A DNA stretch of 42,549 nucleotides from JAWKTM01 sp041399085 (GCA_041399085.1 JAWKTM010000062.1:1-42549); one strand, 5' to 3'; shown: positions 24,111 to 32,234, counted from the stretch's first letter. A program made the numbers and translations. The notes: generated from the sequence alone by a model not told the origin.

Positions 24111-24148
24111 AAACAAAAAACACGGAGCGTCGATGGACGCCCCGTGTT
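24111..24148 (-). terminator. Rho-independent terminator of the thioredoxin-fold gene
   Basis: On the minus strand, AACACGG-GGCGTC, loop CATC, GACGCT-CCGTGTT makes a 12-pair stem with one mismatch (plus-strand 24119-24148). It is followed by a T-rich stretch, TTTTTTGTTT (24111-24120). It begins 41 bases after the stop at 24189 and separates that gene from the amidinotransferase gene. Confidence 0.8.
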
Positions 24149-24188
24149 CATTGTTTCAAATTGCTTGGCGGCGGCAATGGACCGCGCG

Positions 24189-26093
24189 TTACCGCAGCAG
24201 CTTCTTCAACTCGTTTTCCAGCTCGCTGATATGCAAGTTGCGATGCACCACGCGGCCCGACTGATCGATCAACAACATGGTTGGAAGTGACAGGATGCCG
24301 AGTTCGTTGGACAGGCGGCTGTCGAGTCCACCGTCTTCGTACAACTGGGGCCAGGAGATGCGATTGGCTCGGAGATATTCGGTCAGCGTTCCGGGTGCGT
24401 TGTCAAGGCTCACTCCGACCGGCGTGAATTTCTTACCTGCGTATTTCGCCTGGATTTCCTTGAGTGTCTTGAGGTCTTCCTTGCAGGGTTCGCACCAGGT
24501 AGCCCAGTAATGCAATACGACCACATTGCCACGGAGGCTTCCGAGGCTAAGCGACTTGCCGTCGATCGTTTTGCCTTCGAACGCCAGAGGTTGCCCGACC
24601 GATTCGAGTCGGCGCTTAGCTCCCGCCGCCTTCTTCGCGACGACCGCATCGGGAAACTTGGACACAATCGTGCCGTAGCTGGCGATGGCGTCTTTCTCTT
24701 GGCCGGCGAATTCGTAGGCGATGCCAAGCTGCAAATGTGCCTCGGCGGCGTCATCTTCGCCCGGATACTTCTTTACGAAGTCGGCTAGGTTCTCGAGCCA
24801 TTGTTGTTGGACTTGTACAAAGTTTGCCGAGGGCTGCTGCATTTGCAGGGCGTAGTCGGCCGTCATGGCGCGAAATTCGACATAGGGGACTTGTTCGCGA
24901 TCGCTGGAGTTTTTGTCCAGTTTGGCGGCCAGCGCCCGCAGACGTTTGACGCCATCGGGAAAGCCGCCGGTTTGTGTCGCGGCACTCACTGTGTCGGCGT
25001 ATTGGCGAATCCATACGGCCCGCTCTTCCGATTCTCCGGCCGCTTCGATCAGCGCCTCGATCACATCCGCGCGATCGTCATTCAACTTGGCTTGCTGTTC
25101 GCCGCTAGTTTGCAACAACTGCTTGTCAACTTCTTCCAGGCGTGCGATTAGCTTTTGCAGCTTCTCGTCCATGTCGCCAGGCACGCCGGCGACTTCCGGA
25201 GCCTGGGTCAACGGATTGTTAAAGAAGAAACCACCTGCCGAAGCAATTTCGTTCTCCAGCAGATTCGTCGGCAGATCGACGACCCGCCAGGTTTCGCCGA
25301 CGGAAATCAACGTGCCGATGCCAATTTGTTTGTGTTGGCCGGACAGCTCGACCACGGCGGAGACATTGTCGTAGACGAGAATGTCTTTGGTCACGTCGTC
25401 CGCTCCGGCCGGAATGATGCCGGGTTGGCTGCCGCCGAAATGAACCCATTTGGCCGACTTGTCCAGGGCCTTTTGTTTCTGAGCGATCGAAGCGAAGCCT
25501 TCGGCCGCTTGTTTGACGCGTGCCGCGAGTTGCTTCTCGCGAGCCGAATCCAAGCCGAGCGATTCGATCTCGGCGGTGGTGGGAAGCAGGCGTTGGAAGC
25601 GGTCAGCGTCTTTGTCGCGTACGGCGGCAACGACTTCGGCCGTGGTTTCCTCGGCGGAAATTCGTTTCCAGGAATCGATGTTGCCGTCTTCGTCTTTATC
25701 CAAACCCCAGCGCGTGCCAGCCGTGCCGAGCCAGCGGTACTGGTCGGCTTTGCCGTTGTAGTCGGCGTCCACGTCGCGATAGATTTCGATGCCGTTCTTG
25801 AAGTAACACCACAAATCAACTTTGTTGTCGCCGTTGGAATCCATGAAGCGACGCAGTAGTTGGCCATCGGGATCGCGCACGATCCAGCCGGTGGCCTTGC
25901 CGGCGTTTTCGCCGACGATCGTGCATTTCTCTAGGTCGGCAGCGGCCGGAGTATCGAAGTCGATGGCGTCTTGAACGGGCGACAGTTTAAGCGCTTGATC
26001 GACCGTCGGCTTGGCGGCGAATGCGGAAGTGCCAGCGAGCAAGGGAGCGGCGGTCGCGGCGGCGGCCGCTAGGTTTCGAAGCTTCCCGAACAT
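24189..26093 (-). CDS. Exported TlpA/ResA-like thioredoxin-fold protein with calcium-loop-like repeats
   Basis: A 634-residue exported protein. The start ATG at 26093 has GGAG ten bases upstream and opens a signal peptide (MFGKLRNLAAAAATAAPLLA, cleavage near FAA|KP). Residues ~80-145 hold three acidic loops of the DxNxD/DxDxD kind: DSNGDNKVDLW, DVDADYNGKADQY and DKDEDGNIDSW. They resemble calcium-binding repeats. A long helical region follows, with a TPR-like stretch (AHLQLGIAYEFAGQEKDAIA). The C-terminal ~150 residues are a redoxin domain: NVVVLHYWATWCEPCKEDL, with the redox CxxC near residue 528, FTPVGVSLDNAPGTL and the cis-Pro segment LSLPTMLLIDQSGR. It probably reduces disulfides or c-type cytochrome precursors outside the cytoplasm. 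Monocistronic, with its own terminator. Confidence 0.85.
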   Translation of the reverse strand: MFGKLRNLAAAAATAAPLLAGTSAFAAKPTVDQALKLSPVQDAIDFDTPAAADLEKCTIVGENAGKATGWIVRDPDGQLLRRFMDSNGDNKVDLWCYFKNGIEIYRDVDADYNGKADQYRWLGTAGTRWGLDKDEDGNIDSWKRISAEETTAEVVAAVRDKDADRFQRLLPTTAEIESLGLDSAREKQLAARVKQAAEGFASIAQKQKALDKSAKWVHFGGSQPGIIPAGADDVTKDILVYDNVSAVVELSGQHKQIGIGTLISVGETWRVVDLPTNLLENEIASAGGFFFNNPLTQAPEVAGVPGDMDEKLQKLIARLEEVDKQLLQTSGEQQAKLNDDRADVIEALIEAAGESEERAVWIRQYADTVSAATQTGGFPDGVKRLRALAAKLDKNSSDREQVPYVEFRAMTADYALQMQQPSANFVQVQQQWLENLADFVKKYPGEDDAAEAHLQLGIAYEFAGQEKDAIASYGTIVSKFPDAVVAKKAAGAKRRLESVGQPLAFEGKTIDGKSLSLGSLRGNVVVLHYWATWCEPCKEDLKTLKEIQAKYAGKKFTPVGVSLDNAPGTLTEYLRANRISWPQLYEDGGLDSRLSNELGILSLPTMLLIDQSGRVVHRNLHISELENELKKLLR

Positions 26094-26318
26094 GAAGGCG
26101 ATTCTCCGTGGTAGACGAGAAAAACGTGGTGAAGGCGTAAGCTCGGCCGTTGTGTGGATGCCGGTCCGTGTCAACGAACCAACCGAGTCGCGCCAGCGCG
26201 CGGTCCGGTCGCATGGTTTCCATTCGGTCCGACCCGACGTGCCGCATGAACAAAACAGAGCGGTTTTATCGGATGCAGGGATTGTGCTGACTTCTCGCCG
26301 ATCCACAGCCGGCTCGCG

Positions 26319-27702
26319 CTAGGCTGACTTTTCCAATGCCCCGGTCTGGTTCAGCTTGTTGTAAAGCGTCTTGAGGCTGACGCCCAGTTCGTCGGCGGCT
26401 TTGGCTTTATTGCCATGATGCCGTTCTAGCGATTCGTGGATCGCCTTGAGTTCGAGTTCGCGGAGCGACATCGGACCGAGCGCGGCGAGCTGCGGGCGAA
26501 GTTGCCTGGAAGCAAAGCGGCTCGGCAGATGCTCGGGCGCGATCGGCGGTTCATCGCACAGAATGCAAGCATGCTCGATCACGTTGGCCAGTTCACGGAC
26601 ATTGCCCGGCCAGACGTGGGCTTGCAAGGCGGCGATCGCTTCGGGACTGAACAACCGCTCGTCGGGCAAATTCGATTTGCGAAATCGCCGGAACATGTGA
26701 CACGCGAGTTCCGGAATGTCGTCCAAGCGTTCTCGAAGCGTCGGCAACATGATTTCGAACGTGTTGATGCGGAACATCAAGTCCTCGCGGAACTCGTCGG
26801 CCTGCACCATTTCTTCCAGTTGCCGGTGCGTGGCACAAACCACGCGCACATCCACCTTGAACGATTCGTTATCTCCGACGCGGCGAATTTCGCCGGACTC
26901 GAGGACGCGCAGCAGCTTGGCTTGCATTGCTTTGGGCAGCTCGCCGATTTCGTCCAGGAACAGGGTTCCGCCGTGAGCCACTTCAGAACAGCCCGACGCG
27001 ATGGTCGTCGGCCCCGGTGAAGGCGCCTTTGCGATGCCCGAACAGTTCGCTCTCGATCAGGTTTTCCGGCAGCGCGCCGCAGTTGATCGCCACGAACGGC
27101 ATCTCGGCGCGGAGGCTTTGATCGTGAACGGCCCGCGCGACCAGTTCCTTGCCGCAACCGGTTTCGCCCAGGATCAGCACGGTCGAATTGGTCGGCGCGA
27201 CTTTGGCGATCAGTTTCCGCACGCGATCCATCGCCGGGCCGCCGCCGATAAGTTGCGGCGTTCCTTCGACTCGTTCTAGCTGGCGTTTGAGCGCGCGATA
27301 CTTGTTCGTCAACTCGCGCTTGTCGGCAACGCGTTCCAGCAACGATTTGAGCTGAACCAGCGTGCAAGGTTTGGTCAGGTAATCGAACGCCCCTTGTCGC
27401 AAGGCGGCGACCGCAGTCTCCAACGTCGACTTGCCAGTCAACACCACGGCCTCCGTCGTCGGCGCGATTTCCTTGGCGTAGGTGATCACGGCGATGCCGT
27501 TGCGGCCGGGCATATCGAGGTCGACCAGCACGCAGTCGTACACGTTGCGTTCGAGCGCGGCCATCGCCGTCAGTCCATCGGGACAGACCGTGACCTCGTG
27601 GCCCATGCGCGGCAATTCGTTGCTCATCAGCTCCTGCAACGTCGGCTCGTCGTCGGCGAACAGGATGCGAAGCGGCTTAGGCGACTTGGCGGACTTTTTC
27701 AT
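26319..27702 (-). pseudogene. NtrC-type sigma-54 response regulator, one-base frameshift
   Basis: Joined across a shift, this gives a 460-residue activator. The receiver domain (ILFADDEPTLQEL, phosphoacceptor Asp61 in LVDLDMPG, Lys111 in LTKPC) is followed by an AAA+ domain with Walker A LGETGCGKE (179-186) and the sigma-54 loop GAFTGA (226-231). In the first frame the sequence then reads ADDHRVGLF and stops at TGA. The second frame supplies AHGGTLFLDEIGELP (Walker B), the WPGNVREL sensor region, and a Fis-type helix-turn-helix (NKAKAADELGVSLKTLYNKL). The extra base is plus-strand A at 26985; without it the text is VGLF-EVAHGG, as in relatives. The start overlaps the histidine kinase end by 26 bases. 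Either sequence error, recent inactivation, or recoding at UGA. Confidence 0.88.
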
Positions 27703-29287
27703 GAACCATCTCTTGCGAAGTGAGGGGAAGCGTCACGTGGAAGCGAGAACCTTTTCCCGGTCCGTCGCTGTGCGCGGTAATCGAACCGCCGTGATCCGTG
27801 ACGATGCGATACGTGATGGACAAGCCCAGCCCGGTGCCTTGCCCGTTGCGGCGGCGCGTGAAGAACGGCTCGTAAAGTTGTTCGAGCACTTCTTCATCCA
27901 TGCCGCAGCCGTCGTCTTGGACGATCAATTCAGCCCAGTTTTCCTGTCGATTCAACGACACCTCGACCGTGCCATCCGGCTCCAGACTGTCCAGGGCATT
28001 GGTAATGAGATTCAGAACGACTTGCTTGATCTCTTGGTCGTTGACCGAGGCGCTGACGTAACGTTCGCAGCGGAAAACGATGTGTTTGCGGCGGTACTGG
28101 CCGAGGTGCTGGACCATGTCGATCACGTCCTGCACAAGCGAGCGCATGTCCGTGTCGTGTCGCTCGACATCGCTCATGCGCGAAAAGTCCAGCAGCCGTT
28201 CCGTGATTCCCTTACAGCGGAATGCTTCCTTCTGAATCTTCCGCAAGTAGTCCTTGATCACGGCGACTTCGGCGGCCAACTCCGGATCGTTGGTCAACGC
28301 GTCGTCTTCGAAAACGTCCTCGACCCGCGATTCCAGCGACTCGGAAGCCATCGCGATCGAAGCCAGCGGATTGTTGATTTCATGCGCCACTCCGGCCGCC
28401 AGAAAGCCGACGCTGGCCAGTTGCTCGCTCCGCACGACTTCCTTGGTGCGCTGTTGCACTTGGCGCTTCAAATCCTCGCGGATCTCTTGAAACCGACTGG
28501 TCATGGCGTTCAGCGCGCGAGCCATCTCGGCCATTTCATCGTGCGAATCGATTTGCACGCGGTGTTCAAAGTCGCCGCCAGCCACGCGTCGCGAGCTGCG
28601 AATTAGCACGCGCAGCGGTTGCACGACCCAAAAATAGAACAGCGCGCCCAGCGTGATCATCATCACTCCGGCCAAGATGCTGGCGGTCCAAGTCATCACG
28701 ATCCAGATGCGATACTGGCCTCGCACTTCGTCGCGAAAGGCGCTCATGCGCCGCTGCAAGTGAGCCGGCAGCTCGGACGACGCTTGATACAGCCGCTCGA
28801 TTTCGTCGCCCAACAGATCGTATTGAACTTGATCGAAAACCCAGTCTTGTTGATGGTGCAAGCGATCGATCGTTTCCAGCGAACGCTCGATCTCTTGCAC
28901 GGTGCCGCGTTCCTTGGCCAAGTTACCGATCCGCGGATCCAGGTTGCCCTGTTCGGATGTCAGGTGCTTCTTGTACTTGTCCAGCGCGGTTCGCACGGCG
29001 GTCAAGTTGTTGCGAAACTCGTATTGCATGTATCCCGGCTGGCTATCGGCCAAGCTGGGAATGTCGCGAGGCAATCCGACACGCTTGAACGAGAATCGCA
29101 GTTCGTGAACGGCTTGCGTCAGTTCGGAAGCACTGGGCATTTCGGCGGCCCGGTGCGTGATGGTCGAAGCCAGCGTGCGATAGGCGTAAACGCCGCGAAA
29201 ACCGCTAAACGCCAGCAACGCCACGATCAACGATAGCGTGACAACGCCGAACAACAGCTTGTATCGAATGGGCCAGCGCGCCAGCAT
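27677..29287 (-). CDS. Membrane sensor histidine kinase, partner of the sigma-54 response regulator
   Basis: A 536-residue sensor kinase. The ATG at 29287 is chosen because AAGGAGG lies five bases upstream; an ATG seven codons earlier lacks this. Two membrane helices, near residues 11-31 (LLFGVVTLSLIVALLAFSGF) and 196-219 (IVMTWTASILAGVMMITLGA), flank a ~165-residue helical sensor region with no recognised ligand fold. HAMP follows (VVQPLRVLIRSSRRVAGGDF). HisKA has the phosphorylated His303 in GVAHEINNPLASIAM. HATPase carries N-box NLITNALDSL, G1 DDGCGMDE and G2 GQGTGLGLS. All catalytic boxes look intact. It transfers phosphate to the regulator downstream, which it overlaps by 26 bases. The NtrB-like HEINNPL form matches a sigma-54 partner. 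Confidence 0.93.
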   Translation of the reverse strand: MLARWPIRYKLLFGVVTLSLIVALLAFSGFRGVYAYRTLASTITHRAAEMPSASELTQAVHELRFSFKRVGLPRDIPSLADSQPGYMQYEFRNNLTAVRTALDKYKKHLTSEQGNLDPRIGNLAKERGTVQEIERSLETIDRLHHQQDWVFDQVQYDLLGDEIERLYQASSELPAHLQRRMSAFRDEVRGQYRIWIVMTWTASILAGVMMITLGALFYFWVVQPLRVLIRSSRRVAGGDFEHRVQIDSHDEMAEMARALNAMTSRFQEIREDLKRQVQQRTKEVVRSEQLASVGFLAAGVAHEINNPLASIAMASESLESRVEDVFEDDALTNDPELAAEVAVIKDYLRKIQKEAFRCKGITERLLDFSRMSDVERHDTDMRSLVQDVIDMVQHLGQYRRKHIVFRCERYVSASVNDQEIKQVVLNLITNALDSLEPDGTVEVSLNRQENWAELIVQDDGCGMDEEVLEQLYEPFFTRRRNGQGTGLGLSITYRIVTDHGGSITAHSDGPGKGSRFHVTLPLTSQEMVHEKVRQVA

Positions 29288-29363
29288 CACGACCTCCTTG
29301 TCGCGCATCGATTCGAGCGATCCCTGCTCATGCGCAAGATAGGACTCAATTCGCCGGGCCGGG

Positions 29364-29393
29364 ATTCTAGTCCGATCGGCGAGAATGATTCAA
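29364..29393 (-). promoter_or_regulatory. Candidate sigma-70 type promoter of the two-component operon
   Basis: On the minus strand, TTGAAT (29393-29388) and TAGAAT (29369-29364) are 18 bases apart. They match the consensus at four and five of six positions. The predicted leader before the ATG at 29287 is about 70 bases. Confidence 0.42.
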
Positions 29394-29417
29394 GGGTGAT
29401 CGCCGACCGGCTGATCC

Positions 29418-29439
29418 GGGAAAAGCGAACATTTTTCCC
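29418..29439. promoter_or_regulatory. Inverted repeat between divergent promoters
   Basis: GGGAAAA (29418-29424) and TTTTCCC (29433-29439) form a perfect 7-base inverted repeat with an 8-base centre. It sits between the outward-facing promoter candidates of the sensor kinase and infC, where a regulator could act on both. No regulator is identified. Confidence 0.3.
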
Positions 29440-29447
29440 AAACCTAG

Positions 29448-29477
29448 TTGACGATCGACACGGAATTTGCCGATACT
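29448..29477 (+). promoter_or_regulatory. Candidate sigma-70 type promoter of infC
   Basis: TTGACG (29448-29453) and GATACT (29472-29477) are 18 bases apart, matching the consensus at five and four of six positions. Transcription would start near 29484, about 100 bases before the infC start. Confidence 0.42.
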
Positions 29478-29492
29478 CTTAAGTTGAATTCC

Positions 29493-29587
29493 GCGAAGTT
29501 AGCGAGACTTCGCCAGTTAGGCCGATTATCCGGCGCGAAGCCGGACGGCAGCGGTAACATCTTCCACAGGAAAGGGTAGCAGCAATC
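29493..29587 (+). promoter_or_regulatory. infC leader: two hairpins, ribosome binding site, AUC start
   Basis: The leader holds a 7-pair hairpin, GCGAAGT / ACTTCGC (29493-29513), then a 5-pair GC hairpin, CCGGC-GCGAA-GCCGG (29530-29544). A purine-rich AGGAAAGGG (29568-29576) follows, eight bases before an ATC at 29585. The reading frame is open from there to the recognised protein with no ATG before the conserved region. infC uses non-canonical AUU, AUC or AUA starts in many bacteria, which allows self-repression by IF-3. Confidence 0.6.
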
Positions 29588-30085
29588 GACCGCATTCAGG
29601 CAAGGATCAACGACCAGATCCGCGTCTCTCCAGTACGCGTGATTGGTCCCGACGGGGCTCAGCTTGGCATTATTCCCACGTCGGAAGCCACGGCTCGGGC
29701 TCGCGAGTTGGAATTGGATTTGGTGGAAGTGGCCCCGAACGAACGTCCTCCCGTTTGCCGCATCATGGACTACGGCAAATGGAAGTACGACAAGAAAAAG
29801 AAGGCCCACCACAACGCACACCATACGAAGACGAAGGAAATTCGTCTGCGTCCGAAAACCGGTGACCACGATATTCACTTCAAGGTGAAGCAGGCCCGCG
29901 GCTTTTTGCAACACAAGGACAAGGTCCAGATTTCCGTGTTGTTTCGCGGCCGCGAAATGGCGCATATCGAAGAAGGTCACCGAGTGATGCAGAGTGTGAT
30001 CGAAGAGTTGGCCGAGGTCGGCAAGGTTGAAGCGCCGCCGCAACAACATGGTCGCCGCATGATCTGCACGATGGCTCCTCGATAA
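29585..30085 (+). CDS. infC: Translation initiation factor IF-3
   Basis: IF-3 binds the 30S subunit, blocks early 50S joining and proofreads the start codon and initiator tRNA. The frame from ATC 29585 gives 166 residues: DRIQARINDQIRVSPVRVIG, then PDGAQLGIIPTSEATARARE (N-terminal domain), the linker CRIMDYGKWKYDKKKKAHHN, and the C-terminal domain (KEIRLRPKTGDHDIHFKVKQ, then ARGFL, ISVLFRGREMAHIEEGHRVM). Starting only at the first GTG (29639) would remove the conserved INDQIRV segment, so a non-canonical start is required; ATT at 29594 is the other option, but the purine-rich ribosome binding site favours ATC. The usual rpmI-rplT neighbours are absent downstream; an MlrC-like peptidase gene follows after 14 bases. 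Confidence 0.9.
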   Translation: MDRIQARINDQIRVSPVRVIGPDGAQLGIIPTSEATARARELELDLVEVAPNERPPVCRIMDYGKWKYDKKKKAHHNAHHTKTKEIRLRPKTGDHDIHFKVKQARGFLQHKDKVQISVLFRGREMAHIEEGHRVMQSVIEELAEVGKVEAPPQQHGRRMICTMAPR

Positions 30086-30099
30086 ATGGAGTGAATGCC

Positions 30100-31584
30100 G
30101 TGCGAGTCGGGATTATCGCGCTGCTGCACGAATCAAACACCTTGATTCGTCAGCCGACGACTCGGCGGCATTTCGAGCAAGATCTGCTGCTGACCGGAGC
30201 GGCGATTCGCGATCGCTTGGCCGACACGCATCACGAGATCGGCGGCTTCTTTGCCGGCTTGGACGAAGCCGGTGTGGAAGCCGTTCCGATTTTCGCCGCG
30301 CGGGCCGTTCCGTTCGGCACGATCAAGGCCGATACGTTCGATTGGTTGCTGGCCCAGTTGTTCGATGCACTCGGTCAAGCTGGGACGCTCGACGGAGTCT
30401 TGGTCGCGCCGCACGGAGCGACCGTCAGCCAGCGGCATCCGGACGCGGACGGTTATTGGCTGGGCGAACTGCGACGCCAGTTCGGTTCGCAGCCGATCAT
30501 CGGAACTCTCGATCCGCACGCCAATCTTTCGGCGGCCATGGTCGCCGCAACCGACGCGCTGATCGCCTATCGAACGAACCCGCATTTGGATCAGCGGGCT
30601 CGGGGGCGCGAGGCGGCGCTGCTAATGGCCCGGACGTTACGCGGCGAGATTCGCCCGGTGCAAGCGGCTTGTTTCCCGCCGCTGGCAATCAACATCGAGC
30701 GGCAGATGACCAGCGAGCCGCATCTCCGTCCGCTGTACGACGCAGCGGATACGATGCTCGCCGAGCCAGGCGTGTTGTCGAATTCCATTCTGCTGGGGTT
30801 TCCTTACGCCGATGTGGCCGAGATGGGATCGGCGACGTTGGTCGTCGCGGATAACGATTCGGCGCTGGCCGCGGACGGTGCGAACCGGCTGGGCGAACGA
30901 ATGTGGCAAATGCGGCAGTCGTTCGTCGCGCAGTTGGTCGAAATCGACGAAGCGATCGACCGAGCTTTGGCGTCGCCCGGTCCCGCTTGCTTGCTGGACA
31001 TGGGCGACAACGTGGGCGGTGGTTCGCCGGCCGACTCGACATTTCTTGCGGCCGCATTGCACCGGCGGCGCGTGGCGGACTCGTTCGTCTGTTTGTTCGA
31101 TCCCGATTCGGTCGAGCAAGCTGGGCGAGCGGGCGTCGGCGCGAGGCTCTGGATGACGGTCGGCGGCAAGTCGGACGATCAACATGGCCAGCCGATCGCG
31201 GATGAGTTCACCGTGCTTGGTCTATACGAGGGACGCTTTCATGAACCGCAGCCGCGTCACGGCGGGTTCACAAATTACGATCAAGGCGCGACGGCGATTG
31301 TCCGTTGCAACGCTGGTTTGACCGTGATGCTCACGTCGCGACGCATGCCGCCATTTAGCTTGCGGCAATTGACCAGTTGCGGCCTCGAACCGACACAATT
31401 CCGCATTCTTGTGGCAAAAGGCGTCAACGCCCCCGTGGCGGCTTACGCACCAGTCTGCCCGACGCTGATCCGAGTCAACACGCCCGGCTCGACCACCGCC
31501 GACTTGCGCCATATTTCCTATCAGAACCGTCGCCGTCCGTTGTTCCCGTTGGAAAACGAGTTCGATTGGCAGCCGAATCGGTAG
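30100..31584 (+). CDS. M81 family metallopeptidase (MlrC / microcystinase C-like)
   Basis: A 494-residue protein of peptidase family M81, named for MlrC, which cleaves linear microcystin products. Many homologues in heterotrophs have other, unknown substrates. The start GTG at 30100 lies eight bases after GGAG; an in-frame GTG at 30091 overlaps that site. Motifs are GIIALLHESNTLIRQPTT at the N-terminus (metal-binding His/Glu), GVLVAPHGATVSQRHPDADG, GTLDPHANLSAAMV (metal site), RTNPHLDQRARGREAA, LLDMGDNVGGGSPADSTFL near residue 300, and a C-terminal domain with SYQNRRRPLFPLENEFDW. It follows infC by 14 bases on the same strand, a likely read-through unit without obvious functional link. Confidence 0.88.
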   Translation: MRVGIIALLHESNTLIRQPTTRRHFEQDLLLTGAAIRDRLADTHHEIGGFFAGLDEAGVEAVPIFAARAVPFGTIKADTFDWLLAQLFDALGQAGTLDGVLVAPHGATVSQRHPDADGYWLGELRRQFGSQPIIGTLDPHANLSAAMVAATDALIAYRTNPHLDQRARGREAALLMARTLRGEIRPVQAACFPPLAINIERQMTSEPHLRPLYDAADTMLAEPGVLSNSILLGFPYADVAEMGSATLVVADNDSALAADGANRLGERMWQMRQSFVAQLVEIDEAIDRALASPGPACLLDMGDNVGGGSPADSTFLAAALHRRRVADSFVCLFDPDSVEQAGRAGVGARLWMTVGGKSDDQHGQPIADEFTVLGLYEGRFHEPQPRHGGFTNYDQGATAIVRCNAGLTVMLTSRRMPPFSLRQLTSCGLEPTQFRILVAKGVNAPVAAYAPVCPTLIRVNTPGSTTADLRHISYQNRRRPLFPLENEFDWQPNR

Positions 31585-31623
31585 CTGGATCGGAGTGACC
31601 AAGCACGCCGGCCATCGCAGCGT

Positions 31624-31638
31624 TGGCACGGTACTTGC
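31624..31638 (+). promoter_or_regulatory. Near-consensus sigma-54 (RpoN) promoter
   Basis: TGGCACG-GTAC-TTGC at 31624-31638 matches the -24/-12 consensus TGGCACG-N4-TTGC at every defined position, with GG and GC exactly ten bases apart. The predicted transcription start is about 31650, and a strong ribosome binding site (GGAGGAGAG) precedes the ATG at 31687. No upstream activator site was identified. Confidence 0.7.
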
Positions 31639-31686
31639 CAAAATTTCTCTTGTCCCCATGTTGGCTTCGAGCAGGAGGAGAGAACG

Positions 31687-31962
31687 ATGGCTAGCGGTTA
31701 CACGAACAGCTACACCACACGCGACGTGGAATTTTTTGGCGGGCCATACGACGGACACGTACAAGCGCTGGCGTCACCGCCGACACCATTCATATGTCTC
31801 AACATGTCGGGCCCTCAGCCGACGTGGAGTCGGACGATGCTCGATTGGCTGACTTGGCGCAAACGACCGGCCACGAAAATCGCGATCTACGAACTGGAAA
31901 ATGGCGACGTGGATTGTCGTTATCGGTATTTGGGAACTCGGCCGCGAAAGGCAGCCAAATGA
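31687..31962 (+). CDS. Small protein of unknown function, GGPxDG type
   Basis: A 91-residue protein with a strong ribosome binding site (AGGAGGAGAG) six bases before the ATG. It begins MASGYTNSYTTRDVEFFGGP and contains YDGHVQAL in the middle, then a basic segment (WLTWRKRPATK) and a strand-like end (IAIYELENGDVDCRYRYLGT). The FFGGPYDG...YRYLG arrangement resembles small proteins seen in phages and many bacteria whose shared opening is GGPxDG and which end in a YxYxG strand; that family has no established function. It lacks a signal peptide. The last bases overlap the next gene as ATGA. Likely expressed from the sigma-54 promoter at 31624. Confidence 0.72.
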   Translation: MASGYTNSYTTRDVEFFGGPYDGHVQALASPPTPFICLNMSGPQPTWSRTMLDWLTWRKRPATKIAIYELENGDVDCRYRYLGTRPRKAAK

Positions 31963-32234
31963 TCGAGCAGATTCGTGACGAATTGAATCGTCTGGACGCT
32001 GGGGCCGTGCAAGTTCGCTTGGATCGCGAGTTTGAACCGAAGGCCGGGGAATTGGTTCGCATCGACATCGACGATGCCTACTGGCACATGCTGCCGGCCG
32101 ACTTTCACACGCTGCTACAGGACCTGCCGAACGGGGCGGGAGAAGAGCAAGTTCATCGAGCGATCGAGTCGTTCGATTCCCAACAAGTGTGGCACGGTCA
32201 TTCGCCCGACGGTTCGCGAGATTCGACGGCCTGA
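31959..32234 (+). CDS. Small acidic protein of unknown function
   Basis: A 91-residue acidic protein starting MIEQIRDELNRLDAGAVQVR, with no signal peptide and no recognised domain. The start ATG overlaps the previous stop as ATGA, so the two are translationally coupled. An upstream start in the same frame would overlap the preceding gene over most of its length and is rejected. The visible pattern is helix (IEQIRDELNRL), strands (VQVRLDREFEPKAGELVRID), then a helix-rich part (YWHMLPADFHTLLQDLPNGA, GEEQVHRAIESF). It could be a partner of the first protein, by coupling alone. Together they form a two-gene unit under the sigma-54 promoter. Confidence 0.7.
   Translation: MIEQIRDELNRLDAGAVQVRLDREFEPKAGELVRIDIDDAYWHMLPADFHTLLQDLPNGAGEEQVHRAIESFDSQQVWHGHSPDGSRDSTA

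Noticed and set aside
27482..28606. A 374-codon plus-strand frame opposite the histidine kinase.
   Set aside because: It is antisense to a kinase with every catalytic box, has no ribosome binding site and no domain.
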